DNA of 64,000 nt, taken from positions 31,356,790 to 31,420,789 of the forward strand of contig NC_065541.1 of NCBI RefSeq assembly GCF_932294415.1. Reading direction: 5' to 3'. Origin of the DNA: Quercus robur. Taxonomy: Eukaryota; Streptophyta; Magnoliopsida; Fagales; Fagaceae. Numbering within the stretch: the stretch's first letter is position 1; each line of letters begins with the position of its first letter. Under the pieces are notes generated by a model. It did not search any database. It saw only the letters and a program-made list of their open reading frames with translations, and was not told the origin of the DNA. Positions 35,096-46,714 of this stretch are shown here, piece by piece. A program made the position numbers and the translations under genes.

Positions 35096-36344
35096 GAGAC
35101 GGATTTGCTGGGCGGGGTAACAGACTAACAGTGGTGTTCATGGGTTGCAATAAGATTATCCTCATGCCCAATTCTTTTGTTTTATGTATTGAATATAAAT
35201 TGGATTTTCTGGTTGAAGCCTGAAATTAGTGGTATGTCAATTTTCTGTCAATAAGTTTTTAATTTCTAGATTAGATTATTCTAATTTTTTTTTCGAGTTC
35301 TTTTGTTTCAGCACCTATACATTAACTAAGTTCTATTTCTTGGCCATATTTGTTAGGTGTTCGACAAAAGGCCTACAAGAGTAACTATGTACCTGGGTTG
35401 TCAATTGAAATAAGAAAACAGTTGAATGAATTTCTTTAAAATGGAAACTCAAAATTTATATGTAGAGGAAAGTTTTAGAATGTATCACTTTCACAAGGTT
35501 ACTTTTACCAAATCATTTTTGCCAATATGTATCTCACAAATTTAGCTTTTGCGTAACAGGTCAGTGTTTGGCAACATCTACATGGCACCTCCTTCCGTGT
35601 CTATTTGTGCAGTTTTGTTTGCCTTATATAATGTTGTACATAAGCACAACTACGGTACCCAATATACTTCCATTAGGGTGAGATATATTAAGATGCACTT
35701 CTTATTGCAGAAAAAGATGATAAAGTAAGATCTCAAAGGTAAATGCCTTTGGTAGGTTTTGACTTACTAATGGTTGTATTTATTAAATAGTTGTAAATTT
35801 TTTGTCTTTTAATTGTGTTATTGATTCTTGGGGGAAATGTTTTGATGATCCATGTTTAGTTTATCAATTTATCCGTAAAAATGTATTTGGTACTCCAAGA
35901 ACCCAATTTTGGTCTGTACAAAACACCCGTATCTTGAATGTGTTTTGAGTCTGCCATCATGATATGTTAGATAGTTGATGCAGAATCTGTTTTATAACTT
36001 ATATTTATGACAATGATGGTTAATATCTTAGACATTGTTACCTGACCGCGGTGTAGTTATATGCAAAATGGGGTGCACTGACTTGACCTTTTTTGAAGGC
36101 TAGGTTATTTCTGTTAGTATGCTGGATTATTTTTATGTGTGTTGTTTCAAGTCCACCCTTTGGAAACTATGTAGATATTTATGTGTGCTGTTATCTATAT
36201 TTGTTAGTGGGAGTGAAACTGTGGAGCACTTTGGTTTACTAATCTCTTTAAATTGTGTTATTTTAATTCAAAACTTTTGAATAAGGTTCTAAATGATGTA
36301 TTATAAATTTTTGGGTGTCAATGTCAATTAGTTACTATTTTGTT

Positions 36345-39300
36345 CAAAGTTATTAATACCGTTTCAGAGCCCGTTTCGATTTGCCCAGTGGAACGGAATA
36401 TTTCGGTACCGGTCGATTTCGGCATACCGTTTCAGGGTGTTTCGGGGTTCCTAAAAAATAATTTATATATATTCTTGTAGAATATAAAATTGTCAATTCT
36501 AATAAATAAATAACTAAATATCAAATAATACAAATCATTTAATCTTAACTCTTAAGTCTTAAACATCAACATAACATCAATTCAACATAACATCAATTCA
36601 ACATACACTTAGTCTTAAGTCTTAAGTCTTAAACATCAATATAACATCACACAATAAAAACATTTAAGATTAATTTAACATAATATTCCTACTCCTCCTC
36701 ATCATCCATGAAAAATGGATCAAATTCATCATCAAAAGAACTCCCACAAGAACTACTAGCACCCATTGGAAGATTTGTCGAGACATGTTCATTGTTGTTG
36801 TCATCATCATCATCGTCATCAACATCAATAGTTTCAAGTTCAGCATCCTCTTCCACATTCACTAGAGTTGCTGGTTCATTAAGGCAATCCCAATTTATGT
36901 CATCTGGATTAAGAAGTGTAGGTTCTTCAGCCACCCAATCTCCCATCAAGTCAATGTTATCCAAGCTTATAGGATCCATTGCATACTTATTCCTTTGAAT
37001 GTTCCTACCAATGAAAATATTAAACATTAGTAACATTTTATAAATTATAATTATATGAAAGTACATTTCATTTACATATGAGTAACGATTATAAATTTAC
37101 CTTTCTCGAAGCCTCAAATTATAATGGACAAAGACCAAATCATTTACTTGTTTATGTTCCAATCTATTTCTCTTCTTTGAGTGAACATATTCAAATGTGC
37201 TCCAATTTCTCTCACAACCAGTTGCACTACAACATTGACTTAGCACACGAATGGCAAATGATTGTAAGTCTGGAGCTCCAAGTCCAAATTGCTCCCACCA
37301 TGAAACTACAATAACAAATAAAAATGTAAAATAAGCATTGCTCATGTAATCTTACAATAATAACTATAAAGGATAAATAGACATATTGAAAGGAAATACT
37401 ATTAAATTATTAATGTTTACCTGGATTTAGTCTCTCTCGTTGGCGGATTGCTAGTGATGTGCCAAAGTCACCAATTGATTTTTTGTACTCATCAAGTTGT
37501 GAACTTATTTTGTCTTAAATGTCAGGATCGGGAACCAACCTCATTAGAGTGCTTAGCAACCCTCTTTGAACTTCATTTTGCCTTTTAAATGAAGGCCTAA
37601 AGTATATTGCAGGGTTAAGAAAGCAACCTGCTGCATGCAGAGGACTATGAAGTTGTTTGTCCCATCTAGTATCAATAACTCTAACATAATGTCCATACAA
37701 AGAAACTTTGTTCTTCAACCTTCTTTTTATTTCCTCTTTTGCTTTGTCCATTGCTTCATACAAGTACCCCATAGCAGGTTTCTCATCCCCATCAACAAGA
37801 TGAAGTACTCTAACTAAAGGCTCACTAACTTTCACTATGTGCTTGCATTGAGACCAAAACGCATAATCTTCCAAAACAATTTTACTTATCTCCTTCCCAA
37901 CAGCAGTCTTAGCATGGGGGCATGAAAGCCATTTATCACAAGTGAACATTTGTCTAAGCTCTTTTTTGAACCTTAGCAAGCTTTGTAGACTTAAGAAATT
38001 AGTGGCAAACCTTGTAATTGCAGGATGACATAACTCTCTTCCATTTGTAAAGTCTTGCCTCATCAAGTCTAAAACAACTCCATGGTTGTAAATGAACTTT
38101 GTTATCTTTTTTGCCTTTTTAATTGCTTCATCAATAAGAGGGAACCACCTAGGATTAGCAATATTCTCCAACATCAAGTCTATGCAATGAGCTGCACAAG
38201 GAGACCAAAACAAAGTACCATACTTCTGCTGTAAATTTTTTCCAGCTTTTTTATAGGCAGAAGCATTATCTGTAATCAATTGCACAATATATTCCACACC
38301 AATTTCTTGAACAACAGAATCAAATATATTAAACAAAGTTTCAGCATCCTTTGTAAGGCCTGAAGTGTCAATAGATTTTAAGAACATGGCTCCCCTTGGA
38401 CAACACACCAAAAAATTCATTATTGGTTGTTGCTTTTTATTTGTCCACCCATCAAACATCAGTGAATAGCCATATACTTTCCAATCATTTTTTATATCTA
38501 ACAAAAAATCATTAACTTCATGGACAGCATTTTTCAAAAGGGGTCCCCTCAACTCATAAAAAGAAGGCCCCTTAAATCCCGGCCCAATAGCAGCAATGGA
38601 ATCAATCATAGGTTGATAATAAGGTGACTGAGATGCATAAAAGGGTACATTAGAATGATACCACCATCTTGCCACATTCATTTTTGCATTATCAATCATT
38701 GCTTTTGTAGCCAAAACACTTCTTATAGAGGGTTGAGCACCGGGGGTTGTTCTAGGAGCAAAATAACTCTTAATTTTCTTCTTTCCTCTTATTTGACTCA
38801 CATCATTGTCAACATCCTTTCTCCTAGATTTTCGTTTACCTAATGTTTGAGGGGGACTCTTTTCAACAACCCTAACCTCATCATCCTCCTCCTCCTCCTC
38901 CTCCTCCTCATCAATATCATATGGGTTCCCAATTTCTAATTGAATCCTCTTTTTAGTTTGTTTAGATTTTTTCAAGTCTTCAATCATTTGTTTCATTTGA
39001 AACCTAATATCAGATGAAGCCTTTTTACATGGTTCAACTTGACTCCTAATCCCAGCAAGATGATACTTAAGTCTAGTAATACCACCCCCTTTAATCAACT
39101 TATTACAATGTAAACATATAGTGTTATTTTTTGCATTAGGCACTGCACGAGCATGAGCCCAAGCGGGATCATCTGATCTTGCAGGGGCAGAGGCCACAGA
39201 AGCAGAGGAAGCACCTGCACGGGCATGAGCCCATGCGGGATCCCCTAAACTATGATGAGCCATAATTTACTGTTCAATGAAATGAAATGAAATTCAATCA

Positions 39301-40179
39301 AATGCATGAACAGACATATGTAGTTAATGAACAAACAAATCAAGTTAAGAAAAAAACTAAACACGGTTTGACTAAAGCTTGAATCCGAGAGAGTGACAGT
39401 AAAATTTATGCAGTTTACCCAATTTGTTCAATCACATAACTTAACAAACAAATCACATATCTAATATCTTAGTAAGTTCTTAAATCTTAACCACAAAACA
39501 AATCATAAGAAAAAAAAAATGATTTGGCTGAATTGAAGCTTGAATCCGAGAGAGTGAGAGTAATATTTCTCATCCCCAATTTGTTCAATCACATATCTTA
39601 ACCAACAAATCACATATCTAATATTTTAGTAACTTCTTAAATCTTAAGTCTTAACCACAAAGCAAATCATAAGAAAAAAAAAATGATTTGGCTGAAGCTA
39701 AACTGAAGCTTGAATCCGAGAGAGTGAGAGTAGAGAAAGAATACCTTGGCTGTTCAATCCGAGAGAGTGAGATTGTGAGAGAGTAAGAGACAGCTGAGTA
39801 TAAGAGAGTCGAGTGATTGAGAGAGCAGAGCAACGGCAGTGAGCACGACGGCAGTGGGACGAGAACGACGGCAGTGAGGATTTGAGAGTGAAAGTGAAAG
39901 TGAACGAATGAAAGAAAAGGGTCTGAGTTAGGTTTTTAGTAAAGTCCAAAACGGCGTCGTTTGGACGTTACTGTTTTCCTTTTCTTTTTTTTTTTCTTTT
40001 TTTTTTTTTAACTCAGAATCCTGTACCGGCCGAAATTTTCGTACCGGCCGGAATTGGCCGGAACGGCCGAAACACCCTGAAATCTGGCCCGAGGTGGAAC
40101 GGGGGGGTTTCCAGTACCGGTCTTCATGCCGGCACAAAAAATTCCGTCCGTTCCGACCGGAACGGAATTAATAACAATG
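36345..40179 (-). mobile_element. Complete hAT transposon (3835 bp)
   Basis: Starts CAAAGTTATTAATACCGTTTC and ends ATTAATAACAATG (complement CATTGTTATTAATTCCGTTCC), imperfect TIRs. It is flanked by the exact 8-bp duplication ATTTTGTT at 36337-36344 and 40180-40187, the hAT target length. Subterminal DNA is full of CCGG/GGCCG and TTTCGG motifs. It encodes a hAT transposase on the minus strand. Retention of both ends and the target duplication suggests fairly recent insertion. Confidence 0.93.
36689..39263 (-). pseudogene. hAT transposase gene, one in-frame stop
   Basis: Exons 39263-37421, 37305-37101 and 37004-36689 join with GT-AG introns and consistent phase to 788 codons including the terminal stop. 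Residues ~46-80 form a BED-type zinc finger (C50, C53, H68 and C79 as likely ligands). The DUF659/RNase H-like core follows with MFDGWTN (D271) and ITDNAS (D332). The C-terminal hAT dimerisation region in exon 2 reads WWEQFG, AIRVLSQCCSATGCERNWS (catalytic-type E), RNRLEHKQVNDLVFVHYNLRL. An acidic tail (runs of D and E) ends the protein. Codon 583 is TAA (37515-37517) and the frame continues intact beyond it, so one nonsense change is the only visible defect. A DPAWAHARA repeat is at residues 8-16 and 32-40. Would cut and paste the element if active; as read it lacks the dimerisation domain. Confidence 0.9.
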
Positions 40180-40529
40180 ATTTTGTTATATTAGATGTTA
40201 CCCATAAGATAATTTTAGACAAGCTATGAGTTTTCCGTGTTTGAAAAACTGAATCTTTATCCAAATATACAAAGGCTTAAAAAGTAAAATTCCATTTTAA
40301 ATTTGGGGATTTAAAAGGATTTAGTTTTTGGTATTTTGATAAGTTGGTTTTGAATTATGTGATTGGGTTTGATTTTGTTTTAATTAAGGTTTTGATTTAG
40401 ACTTATTCTTCTTCATCTACTGTAATTTCAAAAGGTTGTTTATTCATTTGAATGAAATTGATACCTCTTTTTGATTGTTTATTTGTTTTGATAATGATTG
40501 ATTTTGTTTATTTGTTTGGTGTTTTCAGG

Positions 40530-41220
40530 TTCCCAAAGCGGTTTATTTAGGCTATTATCGGATCGGCCTCAACCTCCAACTCATGGTTTGAGTTTTTCAC
40601 AAAGATAGTGCTCAGTAAAAGCGTTACACGCTAAGCCAAAACGTAATGATTTGATGGCCCCTGGTGAGTGAAAAAGTTTGAGTTTGAATTTTTTTTACAA
40701 AGTCATTATCTTTTTCAATCATTTGTTATTATTTTAATGATTTAATTTAAAATAGATTTCTTTAAACAACTTCATTTCAACCAATATCATCCTTCTTAGT
40801 TTATGTACTTTGATGAGGTGCTTCCTTATGCTCTGAAGAGTGAAGGAGGTTGTGTATGGGGCTTGCAAAAAATATGATGGGGATGTGCAGAGTGACGTGT
40901 TAGCGTAAGATTTGTGTCTGTATGAGAATAATTTGTGCTTGACATATTGTTCATTGTAGCTTTTGCTACTTTTATTGTAAATGAATGGACCTAGGGTTGT
41001 GTTTTAAAATTTTGTTATTTAAGATCCAAAAAAAGGTCTCCATATGTTTTATTTTTTATTTTTTTTATTTTTTTAAGGTATTGATATCTTGGATTTGTAT
41101 AAAAATGTTTGCTTTCTTTGTAGGGTTTGGTGTTGTTGGCACACAAAAAGCTCATTAGGGAGAAGATTGCAGAAGAGGTTGAACAGAACGTCAAGCAGGG
41201 GAGGCCAAGAGGGAATATTA
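40530..41220 (+). other. Exon-like fragments inside the Helitron (possible gene capture)
   Basis: Three segments have splice-like borders: TGGTGTTTTCAG|GTTCCC (acceptor ending 40529) to GCCCCTG|GTGAGT (near 40661), a segment after ATCCTTCTTAG near 40800 reading FMYFDEVLPYALKSEGG, and TTTCTTTGTAG|GG near 41124 reading GLVLLAHKKLIREKIAEE VEQNVKQGRPRGNIT before TTG|GTAACA. In the left half, a C-rich leader-like tract (34440-34680) and a donor CCCGAG|GTAAGA near 34880 could be the first exon of the same gene. I do not recognise the parent gene, and no continuous protein is encoded. Confidence 0.35.
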
Positions 41221-42043
41221 CTTGGTAACAAGTATTTCATACTGGACTACATTGTTCAAGAGCTACTGCTGCATTAAGGTTGCATCAATTAAGTGCTACT
41301 GCATATTGAGACAAACAAATTTAATTCTATGAAACACTCAATCAAATTAAATCATTTTGAGTTCAAGCCTAAGGTAGACTTGGCAGTGTATGAAAATTGA
41401 GGAATAGATGTCTTGATTTGGTTGGATGAAAGTTTTTGAATTAGCGGAGTGAATGTATTTTTATATTCCTGATTTTTTCCCCATTTAGATTGGAGTCTCA
41501 TGCATTCCTTCTTCTTTTTTTTTTTTTTAATATAAAAAAAATGAGATCTCAAATTTCACATGCCTTTCTTTCAACTCTTTTAAATAATAATATTATTTCT
41601 CTACTCTTTTTTCTTTGTTTGGTTGATGGGATGTTATTCAAAATTTAAGTCAATTATTTTTTAAAATTGCACTTAATTTGGCTAGATGGTCCATACTCCT
41701 AAATTTCAGATTTCTATTTTTGTCCTCTTTGCTTGGTTAGTGTGGAAGTTCAAGAAGGTTAAGGAATTAAGAAATGGGATTTTGGCAATTTTCTTTTGCT
41801 CAACGATTGGGATTTGCCAAATAGAAGCTAATGTTGAATTTGGCAAAATTAATTTTATTATGGATTAGCACAAGACACCATTATTTGATTGGAATATTTT
41901 TAGACTTAAAGTAACATCTTAAACTACAAATGAAAAATGCATTCAACAAAAGAAGAAAAATAAATCAAGATGATTTTGCATATGTTATATACATTTCACA
42001 TTTATGTAAAAACTTTCCGCGCATAGCGCGGGTTAGCGACTAG

Positions 42044-42658
42044 TTATTTCTCATTTTGAAGAATAGTTATTCATAAGGAATAACTATTCATTGTAATAAA
42101 AACATAACTAAACAACCGAATAGTTATGCCATAGAAATATCTATTACATTACAGGGGTATAATAGGAACATTAGTAAACTAAGAACTTTTATTTTTAGAA
42201 ACAGGACAATATTTTGGAACATCCCAAAAAAGCTTTTTATTAATGGAACATATTAATTTATGCACCCTTATATTGTTATTTTCCAACAAGATATACATTT
42301 ACTTAGCAAATATATGTATATATATATATATATATATACATTTAAAAAAAAAAAATTAGTTTGTCCTAATGGAGGGAGTGTCATTTATACAAACCTTAAG
42401 GATGAGTGTTTTGAAAAATGAAATATTCTATCAGGAAAGTCAAGCATGGACTTATATGCCTCATTTATAGTTTTATACAAACCATAACACTTCCAATGAT
42501 TTGCTATTAACAAATTGTTAAAGAAAGTGTTTCATATTATATTAACGTCGCTTATACATCATTAAGCACATTATATGTGATTTCTGGGAAAAAAAATTAT
42601 ACACTTTATATGATATTTATATCTAAAAAACTTTGAAAATAAAACAAAATTATTATAC

Positions 42659-42693
<35 letters not shown>

Positions 42694-44266
42694 TTGTAGT
42701 TTTTTGTGCTTTTTGGATATATAGTAATTGTTTTTTTTTTTTTTTGAGAAACAAGCACACACACACCACAAGGGAAAAAGTTCTAACACAAAGACACAAA
42801 AAAATCTACTCAGAAGTCATGATAGATATATAGTGATTAGATTCAACTTATAAAGAATAAGTATATATAGTGATTTTTTATTTTTTATATCACTCCATAA
42901 GATTAAAATTGATCATGATCCCAACAAATATTTTTTGGTTTAACCACTAAGAGAGTGTCATTTCGTGAAACATGACAAGCACTTAATGCAATTCATCCTA
43001 AAAAATCTTTTAATAATGCCAACACCCTTAATGATACGCACAATCATTCTTCTTTTCTTTTTCTTTTTTTTCTTTTTTTTTTTTGGTGGTCAATGGGCTG
43101 CATTATATTAGATTAACTAGTCACAAAAGGCAACGTATTGGCTGTGAGCCTTAGAGAGTATAGACCGTGAACATTAGAGTTCAAAATTACATCAAGATCA
43201 GGGGAAGGGGGAGCATTCAGAATAACAAAATCATTAATAGCATCATTAACCAAGGAACAAGCTTTCTTGGCAAGGCAGTCTGCCCCTCTGTTGGCATACG
43301 CACAATCATTCCGAAGTCATGGAAGCTAGTCTTATCCTTTTTAATAAATAAAAAATTGTAATAAGCTCTCTCTCTCTCTATATATATATATATAAACTAA
43401 TAAATTAGATTTTATTGTGTGCTAGTTGAAATGTTTTTATTTGGATCCAATCCCCCACCCCCCCAAAACAGAAAAAAAATATAATAATAATAATAAAATT
43501 CAAACCAATCATTCAACTCAAGTCCATAAAAGGTGTATTATACTATAAATTGGGTAATCTCATTGTAAAGAATTTTCATATACACCTGCCAAGTGCCAAT
43601 TATAACTTGAGAAAAATTCATAGGTTCCAGTTAACTGAATTAGTAAAATTTGTTATCGTCAAATAAGATATTTGGGATTCAAATCCGTCATTTAAAAAAA
43701 AAAAAATCAATCAGTACCTTTAGTTTGATGATAAAGAGTAATCATTATAGAGCAAACATCATAAGTTGAAATTTTATCATAGCTATAAAAAGATGGGAAA
43801 TGTTAACGGGCACTATAAGGTGTCCGTTAAGAATAATTTATCATGGGGCCCACCTAATAAATTTTTTTATAAATTGATGAAATGAATGAAAATAATATTG
43901 AAGTGACAATTAAAACTCAAAGGGTTGACTTTATTGGCTCTACACCCTATAAAATTGGTTAAAAATTTGACAAAAAGTTGACTTCATTAACATAAAGTAG
44001 TTTTTTAACAGACACCTGTGAACACTACCCTAAAAAGATATCATAAATACCATTTATTTCTTGTATCATAAATGATATAAATTAAGTAAATTAAGAGCAA
44101 TATAACTAATACTTGGCTTGTTGAGCTTATTAAAATTATTATATTTACTAATAATTTTTGCACTAAAAAAATACTTAAAAAAAAAAATTCAACTTATATC
44201 ACATTAAACTATAAGATAAATTACGATAGGATGGTATCTCATCAAAGTTGATGACATGAGACCACA
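42044..44266. other. Intergenic relics right of the Helitron
   Basis: 42060-42165: inverted piece of a GGCACGTTTGGTA-type MITE. 42165-42370: truncated relative of the 23066 Stowaway-like MITE. (TA)n at 42310-42337, 42663-42689 and 43380-43393; poly-T near 42728. A LINE tail is at 43113-43295 (separate entry). At 43795-44035 are TTAACGGGCACTATAAGGTG and its approximate inverse, a possible small MITE. No host gene. Confidence 0.45.
43113..43295 (-). pseudogene. LINE C-terminal RNase H tail, minus strand
   Basis: Minus-strand translation reads ANRGADCLAKKACSLVND, then FVILNAPPSPDLDVILNS, then LYSLRLTANTLPFVTS and a stop: the end of the RVT_3 RNase H domain plus the conserved tail of a plant LINE. 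The 5' rest is missing. Confidence 0.75.
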
Positions 44267-44271
44267 CCTTA

Positions 44272-45059
44272 TGTGAGGATAAAAGAACTAAGTAGGAGTA
44301 TTGGACCATGGGCCATGCCCCAGGATATAAAGGAGACCGAGGATGATCAAACAGTAAGATAAGTATGTGGGTTAATGGGCCGAGGACAAGGACAAATAAC
44401 AACAAACAAGTGGTGTCTCCCTAGGAGCCAAACCTCCTCGGGGAGCATTGTTGAAGGTTGGCACCCGGCCACCTAGAGAGTACCGTAAGAGGCAACTATA
44501 CTTTTGAGGATAAGTTTCAGACAAATGAGTCAACAGTAAACTAAGAAATATCTGAGAAGAGGGCTGCTGCCACCACATTAAATGTTCTGTACCTAACTAA
44601 CTAGCCGCATTTATGTGGAAATGACGTTTGAACAGTGATATTTAGTCTTAGTGCTACACACAAAGTTCACAGAAGGGTTCTGATGGGACAAGCATCTAGA
44701 AGATCATCTGCATAATCAACAAGTAGAAGGTTGGGATCGAAAAGAAGAAGACTATATAAGGGGATGACCTCCATGAAAAATGGGAGATGGAATGTGAGAG
44801 AAAAAGAAAGAACTCCTTGTACTTTGGATAAACTTGAATAAATATAAGAACTTCTCATCCTCGGACTTGACCGAGGAGAGTTACTCCTTTCAAATTGTAT
44901 TTTCTTACCTTTTTAGCATGAATCCAATCCATTGTGACCTAGACATAATTTACAGAGTTTTTTACCTATGAAATCCATCTTCTAACAAATATAATGTTTT
45001 GGGCTTGTTGAGCCATCATCCATTTCCATTGGCCTGAGGGTATAAATCCAGTCCTTACA
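44272..45059 (+). mobile_element. Solo LTR (788 bp) with 5-bp target duplication
   Basis: Starts TGTGAGGATAAAAG and ends AGTCCTTACA (complement TGTAAGGACT). CCTTA lies directly on both sides (44267-44271 and 45060-45064). A TATA box (TATATAAG, 44753-44760) and downstream AATAAA (~44837) give plus orientation. No internal retrotransposon domain adjoins it, so it is a recombination product. Confidence 0.85.
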
Positions 45060-45116
45060 CCTTACACATATGTGATATGTATATATAGTGAAATTTTTTT
45101 AAAATTACCAATCATT

Positions 45117-45154
<38 letters not shown>

Positions 45155-45436
45155 TTGGACATTTTAGCATATTTTATATTAATTTGAAATTTTATAGTAA
45201 AAATTCATTAATATATATATTTTTCAATGATATAACAAAAATTTGTAGTAAAAATTTTATTTTTATTTTTATTTTTATTATAGAAAATAAAGATTGTTTC
45301 TATTCATGTATTCAATATCATTCTCCATATAAATATGTAAGTAAATACATGGATAACTTTAATTAATTAATTAAGACAATTTTTAAAAAAAAGAAAAACC
45401 TATCCTCTTAAATTTATTGAACATATCTATAAATAA

Positions 45437-46260
45437 CTAGTCGCTAACCCGTGCGATGCACGAGAAAATTATTAGAAAATAATAAAGCATGCATATATTA
45501 AAAGACAATTTAAGTTCATGTGTGCTTGCAAGGGATACATACCTAAATAGTTCTTGCGGTAGAAATAAAAGCCTTATCTTTGAGATAAAGAACTGATGTA
45601 AACAAACTAACCTTACATAAAACAAATTAAAAAAAAAAAACATAAAACTGATATCACGGGAAATTCAGCCACATAGTAGTAATATATAAATATCTTAAAA
45701 CCTAAACCTAAACCTAAATGTAAGGACTAAATATTTATGCGCCTTCTCTTGCTTTCTTGATGTATTTGGTTAAAAACATAAAACTGATGTCACCGGAAAT
45801 TTAGTCACATAGTAGTAATATATAAATCTCTTAAAACCTAAACCTAAACCTAAACCTAAACGTAAGGACTAAATATATAAACAAACTAACCTTACAAAAG
45901 CTGAACTTTATAAGCTAAAATCTATACCGTGCATTGTAGATCTTGAATGCTTTAGGGCTTCCTACGTCTGGAGAGAGAGAGAGTTTGCAGAAACCGTAAC
46001 TTTATATTTCTTAACTTGAGAGAGGGGTAAAGTTGCTAGGGTTTTGAGGAGTTATAATTTTTATTTATTTTTTATTTTTTAAATATTGTTCTGACGTGGA
46101 AAATTATATTTCTTAACTTGAGAGAAGAGTAAGGTTGTCAGGGTTTTGAAGAGTTATAATTTTTATTTATTTTTTATTTTTTAAATATTGTACTGACGTG
46201 GAAAATTGTGGTGTCAGCAAATGTTTCGGTTTTATATATATATATATATAGATATATAGA
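45437..46260 (-). mobile_element. Complete non-autonomous Helitron (824 bp)
   Basis: On the minus strand it begins TCTATATATC at 46260 after an A, and ends GGGTTAGCGACTAG at 45437 before a T, so it sits between A and T as Helitrons do. A hairpin CGTGC-ATC-GCACG (45450-45462) lies 12 nt before the end. Two inner duplications are present: ~95 bp with CACATAGTAGTAATATATAA at ~45670 and ~45808, and ~110 bp containing TTTTTAAATATTGTWCTGACGTGGAAAATT at ~46070 and ~46180. No coding capacity. It shares its last 15 nt with the Helitron ending at 42043. Confidence 0.9.
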
Positions 46261-46714
46261 TAATTTTTTTTTTTTTTTTTTTATAGATTGGTTAGTATGA
46301 TCTAAAATATTTTAAGATTATTTGATTAAATAAATAATAAAATATGCTGTGATAAACTTTTCCGAGGTTGATTACTGATTAGTCAAACATTGAAAGGTGG
46401 AGAAAAGTGTAGCGACATCGCTGCAAAATCACGCGGCCTCGACTCGGGAGCAAAAATTGAAAAATGCTATAAGTACAGGGACATAACTGCAACATCCACA
46501 AAATCAAACACAAACACAAACACGCTTTTACTTCTACCATCTAAATTAAATTAGTATTGAGTATTTGAGTATCCGAATCGAAATCGAACAACCACCTCCA
46601 CAGCCATACCGAAACCCTAACCCTAATTCCCTTTCGATTTCTTATCAGAAGAATCCAGAAAATCTCATCATCATCATCATCAAAATCCAAAACCCTAATT
46701 CTTCAATTTTCAAC
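46261..46714 (+). promoter_or_regulatory. Proximal promoter and 5'UTR of the Es2-family gene
   Basis: Only ~455 bp separate the Helitron from the start codon. A poly-T run lies at 46266-46283. A weak TATA-like CTATAAGTA occurs at ~46470. The leader contains telo-box type words, AAACCCTAACCCTAA at ~46612 and AAACCCTAATT at ~46689, elements common in promoters of growth- and translation-related plant genes. A TTG-initiated extension of the frame to 46565 exists, but the first ATG is 46715. Confidence 0.5.

Larger units (their letters stand above)
34237..42043 (+). mobile_element. Probable Helitron with nested hAT element
   Basis: The 3' end is textbook: a perfect hairpin CCGCGC-ATA-GCGCGG at 42017-42031, then GTTAGCGACTAG ending at 42043 and followed by T. 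The 5' side at ~34237-34310 consists of a (TA)n run and AACTGAAGC...CCACAATTTTCCATGTCA, closely similar to the 5' end of the Helitron at 45437-46260. The expected 5' TC is not visible; the (TA)n run may have replaced it. About 4.0 kb remain once the hAT at 36345-40179 is removed, with no Rep/helicase gene, so it is non-autonomous. Exon-like pieces (see 40530) may be captured host DNA. Confidence 0.65.

Noticed and set aside
36670-36998. Met- and Ser-rich ORFs opposite or beside the acidic hAT exon
   Set aside because: Shadows of the GAT/GAN repeats that encode the acidic tail.
43795-44035. Possible small MITE with TTAACGG ends
   Set aside because: Inverted ends are too weak and no target duplication could be fixed.
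45690-45870. Telomere-like AAACCTAAACCTAAACC runs
   Set aside because: The unit is AACCTA, not the plant telomere CCCTAAA, and it lies inside a Helitron duplication.
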